From Jimgerdemannia flammicorona (lineage: Eukaryota; Mucoromycota; Endogonomycetes; Endogonales; Endogonaceae): a stretch of 15,484 nucleotides of DNA. The position numbers and the translations under genes are program-made. Positions 7,957 to 15,460 of the stretch are shown here, in pieces. A model generated the notes under the pieces. The model was not told where the DNA came from. It ran no database searches and worked only from the letters and a program-made list of their open reading frames with translations. Position 1 is the first letter of the stretch; every line of letters starts with the position of its first letter. The stretch is taken from the NCBI GenBank assembly GCA_003990745.1, contig RBNI01003626.1:1-15484 (forward strand), written 5' to 3'.

Positions 7957-9077
7957 TTATTTAACAGACCTGAAGTCCTGCAGATTTTATTTGAAGAGAA
8001 CCTAGACTATATAGATCAAAATTCTCCCCCACCACTCACCAAGCACCACACCTCTATTAAACCTAGGCTAGCTATTGTCCAGCAGCTTGACCATACCAGA
8101 CACAGTAAGGCAGATTTGCCCACATCTCATTTTGCATATCATACCTTTCTATTACTGGAGAGTGACAAATATATGCTTTTAGATATATATCTAAAACTCC
8201 AATATATATATAAGGCCACACTCAAGCTAAATAGAATAGCCCTTACTGCTCCAAGGAGAGTGACAGATAAAGAAAAACTCTTTTCAAAGTACAGAATAGT
8301 GAGTAGGACCTGGTTCTCCCTAATGAGATGAGTAGAGGACTTATATATGAGATAAGAGAAGACCCCCAATACTCTACTACTCAAGCCTACAGACCTTGAT
8401 CATATTGTCATATCAGCTCTCAGTTCTAGTTAAATACACCCAATGACTGAGGCCCAACCCTATGAATTACCAAAAGTAATCAAGAGTGATACCTACTACC
8501 TAACCACTCTATATCAATCAGAAGGCCCCACCAATACAATACCTGCCCCAGCTCTGACAACTGCCCCCAGTCTGACACTCTACTAGTTTACTATAATTAT
8601 CCTTCCTCCTATCTATAATGACAATCTCCCCTCCCCTCCCAACTCCACTCAAAAAGCAATTATCTATATCAGAACTGTACTCATCAGGAAGCTTGTCAAA
8701 GCTCAGAGAGCCCTACTATAAGCATCAGAGATCTGTAGGTAACCTATACTGATAATTGATACCCAAGGTCAACCAACTCTATATACAGTCCATGATACTC
8801 CAGATGATATCTTGTTGATAATAGTAAAATAAAGAAGATGCTGTACCAAAATAAGTATACTTCAGATGCTGCCAAAGGTACCAGAAACTATAAAAAAGTA
8901 GAGAAGACACTAATCCAACACTGATAAAGGGGCAACTCATCACTATTGCCTCTCTTCCACCATGCCCTTGTAGATACAACAAATCAAACTAAGGTAGAGG
9001 GAGTAACAATAGAGGAAAGGGGACTTGGAAGATTGCCTATCAAACCTTATGACTGGTAAGATAGCAGAGAAAAGGGT
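7957..9077 (+). repeat. Dispersed repeat X, copy 2
   Basis: Homologous to 1-1195 in the same orientation, but without the 82-bp duplication and with many more transitions. For example, 'cacgttgccacatc' of copy 1 is 'catattgtcatatc' here, and 'ctgtgatggcc' is 'ctataatgaca'. It has (TCTA)-type repeats on both sides (7846-7935, 9078-9128). The first 370 bases keep one open plus-strand frame (to 8331) that includes ENLDYIDQNSPPP, matching GNLDYIDQNPPPP in copy 1. Family unknown. Confidence 0.8.
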
Positions 9078-9128
9078 TATCTATCTCTATTATTTATCCA
9101 TCTCTATCATCTGTCTACCTCTATCATC
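9078..9128 (+). repeat. Imperfect (TCTA)n tract at right edge of repeat X copy 2
   Basis: Units such as tatctatctctat, ttatccatctctatcatc and tgtctacctctatcat resemble the tract left of X copy 2. It ends where the gypsy RNase H relic begins. Confidence 0.7.
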
Positions 9129-9560
9129 GGTCCACCTGGTGGAAAAGTACATCAACATTATTGTGAGCTTTCTCTGCTTTATGGATAATAGTGATTTTGT
9201 AATTCTGAAGAATAAAGATCCAGCAGGCTAGAATTCCAGTGAGTTCCTTATAGTTAAATAGCTATTTGAGGGCTGTATAGTCAGTTATCAGAGTGAACCT
9301 TTTTCTGATAAGGTAATGTTTAAACAAGGTGACAGCCTATATATATAACTGCAAGATATTCCAATTTAGTGCTGCCATAGTTGATCTACTATTGGTTGGT
9401 AGCTTGGCTTGATAAGCTATTACATAATATTGTTGATCAGGTCCTTCTTGGGCTAGAACTGCTCTGAAACCATCTTTAGAGGTATCTATATATAAGATGA
9501 ATGGCTTCTGTAGATTGGGCCAAATAAGGATTAGTGTTATGGTCATATAGTGCTTGAGTT
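9129..9560 (-). pseudogene. Gypsy relic 1 RNase H domain
   Basis: RNase H degrades the RNA strand of the RNA/DNA hybrid during reverse transcription. The minus-strand reading has KPFILYIDTSKDGF, with the first Asp at 9484-9486. In a shifted frame it has STKLEYLAVIYI, with the Glu at 9359-9361; then LITDYTALK, with Asp at 9280-9282; then HNNVDVL, with Asp at 9151-9153. All four catalytic positions of the DEDD set are therefore present, but spread over at least two frames, so the damage is by frameshift as well as by stops (for example ALK followed by TAG). The end of the domain abuts the (TCTA) tract. Confidence 0.85.
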
Positions 9561-9869
9561 TCTTGAAGACTTTCTCTTAAGATTTTGTTTATTTATATAG
9601 TACTCCTTTCTTGAGAAGGATTCAAATTGGGATAAAAGTCTCTAATAAACCTTCTATAGTAGGACACTAGTATTAGAAATAATAGTATTTCTTTTAGGGT
9701 CTTAGGTACTGACCAATTGTTGATCTTCTTAGTTTTCTCTGGGTCTATATAAGTTCCTTCTTTTGAAACTATAAATCTGAGAAATTCAAGTCTCTGTTTC
9801 TCAAAGTAGTATTTCTTAGCATTGAGTCTCAGGTAGTTCTTATATGTAGGTAAGCTTAAGGAATTCCTC

Positions 9870-10480
9870 TAGATAGTGTAGGTATTCCTCAAAATTTGCT
9901 AAATATATATTAAAATTATCTATATATATAATCAGGTAATAGTAGATCAGTGAGCTATAGACTGAGTTCATCATTCTCTGGAAGATAGAAGGTATATTGT
10001 AAAGTCCAAAGGATATTTGAAGGTACTCAAACAGTTTTTCTAAAATAAAAAAGACTGTCTTCTGAATATCTTTGGGATCTATGAGAATTTAATAGAATCC
10101 TACAAAAAGGTCCATACTGCTGAAGTATCTGGCATCTTGTAACTGGTCTAAGAGATCATTGATTCTGGGCAAAGGATAGATGTCCTTTTTGGTAACTAAA
10201 TTGAGTTTTCTATAATCTATGTAGAGTCTTTATCCTTCTTTCTTTAGTATGATAAGTATAGAGCTATTCCAAGGGCTGGTAGAGGGTTGAATGAATTCAT
10301 TGTCTAAGAGTTCTTAAATGTATTCCTTTTCAAATATCTTTAGATGATATAGTATTCTATAAAGTTTCTGTCAGATAGGTATTGCATTTTCTGTATTTAC
10401 ACTATAGTGATATAATGGTTTATATAGCAGGTTACCATAATCAGTAGTAAAGATATCTTGATATTTGTTGAGGAGTTCTA
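9870..10480 (-). pseudogene. Gypsy relic 1 reverse transcriptase domain
   Basis: This copied the element's RNA into DNA. The minus strand shows the classical gypsy order: [52 protein letters not shown] (first catalytic Asp 10110-10112), IPSIFQRMMNS, then YIDN at 9915-9926. The family has YxDD; here the last Asp is Asn (codon AAT at 9915-9917), one G-to-A change on the coding strand. The SPW motif, the first Asp and YIDN are all in one frame, interrupted only by stops such as the TAA between GFY and ILID. The thumb motif YYRRFIRDF follows near 9630. Confidence 0.95.
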
Positions 10481-11016
10481 CTAATTTTTGCTATTGTTGG
10501 AGTATCAATTCTTCTTCAATATTGGTGGAAGGCTTTACTATCTCTTGGGTCACAGAGGGGCCTTTTCTTTCTTTTGAGACCTTTTGCTATTTCTTAATAG
10601 GTTTAGCTTATAGACTTCTCTGCGGGTTTGATTAAGGAAGGGCACTAAGTATCCTATAATGGTTCCTTTTGACAAGATGATGCTTTCCTAGCTCTGGTTG
10701 GTTGCTCAGGAGTGTACTGAATTTATTTTATCAGAGAATGTATATCCTTCAATATCCAGATTTGAGATGTCTTCATTGAGTTCAAAGAAGAGATTTCTGA
10801 GATCAGGTAGTACAAATATTTTGAAGGTGGTTTGCTCTTCAGGCTCCAGGATGAGATTCTTATGCAATTTGACTAGTTGGCAATATACTTGCTAGAGGGC
10901 ATTCTTCTTGAGGTGGTTGACCTGGAGAAGATATACTTCTTTCTTATCTTAGCTTTCAAATTCTTCAGCTTGTCTTTTTCCTTAAATCAGTTTGGAGACT
11001 TTTTATAATTGAGGGG

Positions 11017-11320
11017 TCTTGACTTTCATGAAGACTGCCTGAGCAATCTTATGTTCTCTGAGGATTCTATATCATTCTGTACTACTGTTGTATAGAATGA
11101 TCTTGATTTCACCTGTATATCCTAGGTCTATAATTTCTCCTTTTATAGTTACTCCTTATCTGGCAAGTCCAGACCTTGAGGTCAGTTGGATGTAAGTTCC
11201 TTTAGGTAGTTGCATGGCTAGTTCTGTTCTGAACACCAATGTTCTTTCAGACTTAGTGAGTTTATCCTCCAGACTATAAAGGTTATATTCTATATCTTCT
11301 TAGTAAGCTTTAGTTGAGAG
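11017..11320 (-). pseudogene. dUTPase domain inside gypsy relic 1
   Basis: Trimeric dUTPases split dUTP to dUMP and pyrophosphate, limiting uracil in DNA. About 100 codons in one minus-strand frame carry the family motifs in order. Motif 1 is EYNLYS (11273-11290), where the family has YDLYS, so the Asp is Asn (11282-11284). The approach strand TELAMQLPKGTY leads to motif 2, TSRSGLAR (around 11159-11180), followed by GV after a stop. Motif 3 is GEIIDLGYTGEIKIIL, with N in LYN. Motif 4-like HKIAQAVF lies near 11035. The glycine-rich motif 5 is not seen. Three stops interrupt the frame (after KAY, after LAR, after STE). It lies upstream of the polymerase, where a protease would be expected. Family identity is strong from motif order; enzyme activity is clearly lost in this copy. 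Confidence 0.85.
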
Positions 11321-11660
11321 TTTGGCCTTGGGATGTAGCAGGATATACTGGACAATATCTTTGCTGAGTTCAGACTATCCTTGGGCTGAAGCTCCTCTGA
11401 TAAGAAGCCTTCAGGCTCTAAGATTGAGGTGTGGCCATCTGGCTCCAGTAGAAGGGTCTTAAAGATAGTTGATTCCTCTCTTTTCTGTAGGGTCTAAGGC
11501 TTCATAAAGTTGATGACATCTTCTATCCATCCTTGGTAGGTGGCATATCTGATGAGAGCTAGGATATCTTCTTCCAAATCATAGATCTTCAGGGTCCTTC
11601 TTTCTGGTTTCTTAGTCTGACTTTTTCAGATTTGAGTTCTATTGTCTTCTCTCTTTAGAG

Positions 11661-12287
11661 TAGTGCTCTCAAACAAATCAAATCAATTCGAATTGAATCA
11701 AATTGAGGGTCATTCAAATTGAATTGAATTGGGGATTTTTCAATTCAAATCAAGTTCAAATTGAATCAAATTCAAATCAAATTGAGGGTCCAATTTGAAT
11801 CCTATTTTTCGAAATATAATAACTGAATGAATACATATATGTCCAAATTTAATGATCTTTAGCTTGTTAGATTTCTCTATATATGAGGAATCTAATATAC
11901 TAAGGATCATTGAATTTGGATGTATATTTGTCAAGTTATTATATTTAGAAAAATAGGTTTCAAATTGAATCAAATTCAAATCAAATTGAGGGTCCAATTT
12001 GAATCCTATTTTTTGAAATGTAATAACTTGATGAATATATGTCCAAATTTAATGATCTTTAGCTTATTAGATTTCCCTATATATGAGGAATCTAACATGC
12101 TAAGGATCATTGAATTTGGATATACATTTGTCAAGTTATTACATTTAGAAAAATAGGTTTCAAATTGGATCTTGAATCAAATTAGCCTTTGATTTAATTT
12201 AAATCAAATTGAATTGAATCTTTGATTTGATCAAATTGAATAAAATTTGTGTCAAATTCAATTTGATTTGATTCATTGGAAGCACTA
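11661..12287. mobile_element. hAT-like foldback element A (non-autonomous)
   Basis: The left end TAGTGCTCTCAAAC.AATCAAATC and the right end, read inverted, TAGTGCTTCCAATGAATCAAATC, form terminal inverted repeats also found in element B. The inside is built from CAAATTGAATT-like words and two copies of a hairpin-forming unit. There is no transposase. Element B has an 8-bp target duplication, which with TAG-type ends fits the hAT superfamily. Element A has no matching flanks (CTTTAGAG on the left, TCAAAAAG on the right): the left is gypsy relic 1 and the right is gypsy relic 2 in opposite orientation. A rearrangement through this element is a reasonable inference. Confidence 0.75.
11761..12168. 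repeat. 204-bp tandem duplication of the hairpin unit in element A
   Basis: 'ttgaatcaaattcaaatcaa' occurs at 11761 and at 11965, and the following 200 bases align well between the copies. Each unit holds a long inverted repeat: 11812-11946 and 12016-12146, with arms of roughly 60 bases that begin aaatgtaataacttga and a short central loop near tatatatga. Element B holds one smaller unit, so the duplication arose inside this element. Confidence 0.8.
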
Positions 12288-12970
12288 TCAAAAAGTACAA
12301 GTTTGTAGAAATTAAAATCTCCTATCTTGGCCATATTATTAACTGAGATGGAATATATATAGACCTCCTCAAGATTCAAGAAGTAGCAGTATATCCAAGG
12401 TCCACCACTATTACTGAAGCCCAAGTCTTCATAGGACTCATCTCATACTACTACAGATTTATCAAGAGATTCTTCAATATTACAGACCCAATCTACAAAC
12501 TCAACAAGAAGAATATCAAGTTCTAATGAGCTGACAGGCAACAAAAAGTATTTGATGAGCTCAAGATCAGACTGATCTAAACACCTATCCTCAGAAGACC
12601 TGATTAGACTCAAGAATTCATTCTGTATATAGATGTAAGTATATAAGGACTAGGGGCTATTCTGGTCCAAAAGAAAGACAAAGTAGAGTATATCATTATA
12701 TATCTTAACCAAGAAATCTGAGGAGCTGAAAAAGAATACAAATCCTATAAGTTGGAATATCTTGTAGTTATTTGAGCTGTAGAAAAGTTCATCAGAAAAC
12801 ACTTCACTTCTAAATAGACTATTCAGCCCTTATCTAGCTACTGACTACTGGACAATCTAAAGAAATCTATGCCAGATAGATTATGAAGCTTCAAGCCTAT
12901 AATATAACCATTGTATACTGTTCTGGAAGAACCAATACCAATATAGATACTCTCTCACAGATATTCCAAA
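12288..12970 (+). pseudogene. Gypsy relic 2 RT thumb and RNase H
   Basis: The first readable motif is SYLGHIIN followed by a TGA and DGIYID, the end of the gypsy polymerase palm. Then come QVFIGLISYYYRFIKRF (about 12420-12468), the thumb motif, and FDELKIRLI. RNase H follows: EFILYIDV with Asp at 12632-12634, KLEYLVVI with Glu at 12755-12757 in the same frame, then LATDYW with Asp at 12843-12845 in another frame, and CSGRTNTNIDTLSQ with Asp at 12956-12958 in a third frame. All four catalytic acidic positions survive while the reading frame does not. The RT catalytic palm itself is absent, cut off at foldback element A. Confidence 0.9.
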
Positions 12971-13143
12971 GGACCCTCAATTAATAAACCAATTATGAAT
13001 AATGAGCTCTACTATGGAATTATCATCTATCTGGGACAATAAAAGATGCACCAATATCTGGAAGAATAGATACAAATAATTATTAACAGAACTTAGAAGA
13101 AATTTAAAACTAATAGAGAAATATTGAAAAAGAAAAGCTACTA
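12971..13143 (+). pseudogene. Gypsy relic 2 linker between RNase H and integrase
   Basis: Poorly conserved sequence with NNELYYGIIIYLG in one plus frame. Linkers at this position vary in gypsy elements. It ends at the target duplication of foldback element B. Confidence 0.6.
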
Positions 13144-13151
13144 GTTATAAC
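13144..13151. repeat. 8-bp target duplication, left of element B
   Basis: GTTATAAC, repeated exactly at 13476-13483. It is itself palindromic. Eight-base duplications are the rule for hAT transposons. Confidence 0.8.
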
Positions 13152-13475
13152 TAGTACTCTCAAATGAATCAAATCAATTCAAATCAAATTAAATTGAGAG
13201 TTATTTGAATTGAATCAAATTGGAGATTTTTTAATTCAAATGAAGTTCAAATTGAATCAAATTTGAATTGAATTGAGGCTCTGATTTGAATCTTATTTTT
13301 CAAAATGTAATAACTTGATAAAAACACATCTAAATTTAATGATCATTAGCTTGTTAAATTTGGACATGTTTTTATTAAGTTATTATATTTCAAAAAATAG
13401 AGTTTGAATTGAATTTTGACCTTTGATTCAATTTGAATTGAATCAAATTGGATCTTTGATTCATTGGGAGCACTA
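13152..13475. mobile_element. hAT-like foldback element B (non-autonomous, 324 bp)
   Basis: It begins TAGTACTCTCAAATGAATC and its inverted right end begins TAGTGCTCCCAATGAATC. Between them are CAAATTGAATT-type words and one hairpin unit (about 13302-13391, arms around aatgtaataacttgat). It resembles element A at both ends and in the hairpin but has a single unit. Perfect GTTATAAC flanks show it inserted as a discrete unit into gypsy relic 2, just before the integrase zinc finger. It has no coding capacity, so a transposase elsewhere must have moved it. Confidence 0.85.
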
Positions 13476-13483
13476 GTTATAAC
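13476..13483. repeat. 8-bp target duplication, right of element B
   Basis: GTTATAAC, identical to 13144-13151. The gypsy linker sequence resumes immediately after it. Confidence 0.8.
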
Positions 13484-13938
13484 CAAATATAAGAAGGAGT
13501 AAGCAGTGAAATCAGTATACATATAAACTTGGCCATCTAGGAGGAATAAATATTCATATAAGGCAAGAAGAACAATATAGTGACCAGGAATAGAGGAAGA
13601 CATTAGGTGATTTGTTAAGACCTGTGATAAATGCCAAAAACAGAAACAAGATCAATAAAATCAGACTTCAAGATCAGTATACATAGAATTAATATCTTTT
13701 GCCCACATAGTAATAAATGTTATTAGCTCTCTACCCTTGACTTTGACTAGTAACTAATATATCATTATCATTATAGACCTTTTTACAAAATGGATAGAGG
13801 TAGGATCTCTCAAAGAAGCTAATGTATAGTTAATTGCTAATTTCTTCTATAAATAAATTACCTACTGATTCAAGACTCTAATATAAGTAACTATAGATAG
13901 AAGAATAGAATTTGTAAACCAATTCTTCAAGGTTCTCT
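13484..13938 (+). pseudogene. Gypsy relic 2 integrase, first part (zinc finger and core)
   Basis: Integrase inserts the cDNA copy into the chromosome. A zinc-finger remnant reads HLGGINIH in one frame and PGIEEDIR, then TCDKCQKQK, in another; the two Cys codons are at 13623-13625 and 13632-13634. The catalytic core follows in the same frame: IIIIIDLFTKWIEVGSLKEA with the first Asp at 13776-13778, and VTIDRRIEFVNQFFKVL with the second Asp at 13896-13898, 40 codons later. Stops occur at several positions, for example after ANV and after FYK. The LINE fragment interrupts it in the codons for FFKVL. Confidence 0.93.
13923..13938. repeat. 16-bp target duplication, left (LINE insertion)
   Basis: TTCTTCAAGGTTCTCT, repeated without mismatch at 15221-15236. 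It encodes the integrase residues around FFKVL. Confidence 0.92.
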
Positions 13939-15220
13939 TTTTTTTTATAATAATACTATTATCACTTGGACTTCCACTTTATTATCAAATACTATCTAAT
14001 CTATATTATATTAATATAAAGGTATAAATATATCTTTCACCCAATCTCACATAGAACCTCATTCCCCCTCTCCTCCCTATCTCTCCAGAGAGTTACCAGT
14101 CCCCCAGCAACCTCAACTCTTCCCCTACTCTTTCTGCAGATATACTCCACCAGCTTTCTATAGATTTCTCCTCCTGATCTCCACCTCTACTATCAACTAT
14201 TCAGAATGTCCAACAAAAACCACTCCCACCTTACAACCTATGTCCCAAGTACCAGATACTGACCATTAAAGCCAATATCTGGCAAGCCCTACTCAAATGG
14301 CCAGAGTCCACCTAAGAGTCAACCACTTATTCCCAATATCACCTACCAGTCTCTACTGGAGATCCCCCCACCTCCCACCTTTCATTTCCCAAAGGTTGTA
14401 GCCCTAGTCAGTTTTTAATAACTCTCCAAAAATCTCCCAAGATCTTGCACTCTTTCAGCTAATGCACTATACCTCCTACCTACCCCACATTAAGATACTC
14501 CTCATACTCCAGATCACTCCCTTCTACCAAATATCTGGACCAGTAATTCAGTATCATGTTGTATCATAATAGCCTACACCACACCACTCAGAACTTTTGA
14601 GGAAGCAATCTTGCCACCTTCTTGCACCAGGGCCAGATACTATTCTAGTTCTACTCTTTATCTATCCTTACTCCCTGCCAGATCTCTGGCCACAGATCCC
14701 TCCTATACTCCCACAGATATTCCATACTATCTTCTAGAAGAAAATCATCCACTGGTGTGCCCCCTAACAGTAGTTGATTCTATCTCCACATCTGGGTCTC
14801 CATTTCTCCTCTCTCTTATCACCCCTCTACCTGAGTCTAATACAATGAGCACCATCCACTACTCTCTACAAAAATCCTCTATAGCACATATTTCTACTCC
14901 TCCTGAGCACCACCAGAGAGAGCAGGTCACCAGTCATGTCCCTGGGAGAGTACCAAACCTCCCACACCCTCTGTATAAGTGATATCTACTCTCAATCTTA
15001 TAATTCAATTGCTTGCTTCAGCCACCATACTCTCAAGAAATGTAGGTGCTTGGTAAAGTCCACCAGGCCCAGCTCTCCTCTGTCTACTGGTAGTGTCAAT
15101 ACCTTCCAGCCAATCTGGCTCTACTGTCTGGTCCAAATTCAAGACCTGGCCAACTATCAGCCTCTTAACTATCTATATCAGAATGATATCTCAAATACTA
15201 CAGCTTAGACAGCCAGTTCT
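13939..15220 (-). mobile_element. 5'-truncated LINE (non-LTR retrotransposon) inserted in integrase
   Basis: 1,282 bp lie between perfect 16-bp direct repeats, with a T run at the left edge that is the poly(A) tail of a minus-strand element. It is clearly more G-rich on the minus strand than its surroundings. The minus strand carries a decayed C-terminal LINE ORF2 reading, then a G-rich 3' region with AATAAA and GTCCAAGTGA just before the tail, as in the short retroposon at 3128-3497. The start at 15220 lies inside coding sequence, so it is 5'-truncated, as most LINE copies are. The Tad1-like clade is likely for a fungus but is not shown by the sequence. Confidence 0.85.
14201..15180 (-). pseudogene. 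LINE ORF2 C-terminal region relic
   Basis: The part downstream of the reverse transcriptase survives. At about 15120-14930 the minus strand reads SQIGWKVLTLP, then RGELGLVDF (15055-15081), HFLRVWWLKQ and WEVWYSPRDM. This matches the '(G)GLGL.D....L..L...WL' signature found after the polymerase in many LINEs. A second frame runs from about 14628 to a stop at 14201-14203, with ARLLPQKF, NYWSRYLVEG, KILGDFWRVIKN and CQILALMVSIWYL. Its nine or so internal stops (TGA, TAG, TAA) can nearly all be explained as single C:G-to-T:A changes from Trp, Gln or Arg codons. The polymerase catalytic motifs are not in this copy. The stretch between the two frames, 14629-14930, is also minus-strand G-rich but I could not fix its frame. 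Confidence 0.7.
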
Positions 15221-15236
15221 TTCTTCAAGGTTCTCT
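15221..15236. repeat. 16-bp target duplication, right (LINE insertion)
   Basis: TTCTTCAAGGTTCTCT, identical to 13923-13938; integrase coding sequence resumes immediately after it. Confidence 0.92.
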
Positions 15237-15460
15237 ATAAGAAGTACAAGATCCAGTATATTCAGACCACAGCCTATCACTCTTAGAAAAATAAACAAGT
15301 AGAAAAGACAAACAAAACTCTCAAAAATATTATTGCTAAGATCTGCAATAATTATAAAAACTGTGATCACTATCTGCCAATAGCATTATCTGCTCTCTGA
15401 AATATCTAATCACAAAGTACTCATTTTACTTCTTAAGAGATGCTATTCAAGAGAAGAAAG
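15237..15460 (+). pseudogene. Gypsy relic 2 integrase, second part (catalytic Glu side)
   Basis: After the duplication the plus strand reads YKKYKIQYIQTTAYHS, a TAG, then KNKQVEKTNKTLKNIIAK, the standard gypsy segment around the catalytic Glu (codon 15302-15304). Subtracting 1,298 bp (LINE plus one duplication) places this Glu exactly 36 codons after the second Asp, the canonical D-X35-E spacing, and in the same frame. Further on, HYLPIALSAL and HFTS, a TAA, then EMLFKRR fit the end of the core. Coding sequence stops at the poly(T) run beginning at 15461. Confidence 0.9.

Larger units (their letters stand above)
9129..11660 (-). mobile_element. Ty3/gypsy relic 1 (dUTPase, RT, RNase H), truncated at both ends
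   Basis: The minus strand encodes, in order, an N-terminal segment of unknown type (about 11640-11320), a dUTPase domain (11320-11017), a linker with GTIIGYLVPFLN (about 10640-10675), reverse transcriptase (about 10480-9870), the connection domain and RNase H (to 9129). No LTR, primer-binding site or integrase is present: the 3' side ends at the microsatellite by repeat X copy 2 and the 5' side ends at foldback element A. I found no aspartic protease D(S/T)G motif before the dUTPase. Many in-frame stops and several frameshifts make it non-functional. It belongs to a different family from relic 2 (12288 onward), since the overlapping thumb and RNase H regions differ clearly in sequence. Confidence 0.92.
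12288..15460 (+). mobile_element. Ty3/gypsy relic 2 (RT thumb, RNase H, integrase), nested target
   Basis: The plus-strand pol fragment starts inside reverse transcriptase at the right edge of foldback element A and reaches the integrase C-terminal side at the poly(T) run. It is interrupted by foldback element B (13152-13475) and by a LINE fragment (13939-15220). Removing both with one copy of each duplication leaves RT thumb, RNase H, zinc finger and integrase core in the standard gypsy order. Stops are frequent and there are several frameshifts. No LTR is visible. Confidence 0.92.

Noticed and set aside
7759..8331. The longest open frame in the window, 190 codons
   Set aside because: Its first third is translated microsatellite and poly(T), and the rest is repeat X copy 2; no domain and no matching start in copy 1. 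Only the X part is mentioned, as a relic.
10698..10895. Plus-strand 65-codon open frame
   Set aside because: Antisense to the minus-strand linker between dUTPase and reverse transcriptase of gypsy relic 1.
11740..12424. Open frames with repeated FDLNLIQFE-type sequence
   Set aside because: They arise from the CAAATTGAATT words of foldback element A and run across its end into the gypsy relic on the wrong strand.
14611..15302. Plus-strand open frames, Ser/Pro/Tyr-rich
   Set aside because: They lie antisense to the LINE ORF2 relic, whose minus-strand motifs are recognisable; the plus frames match nothing and cross the insertion edge.
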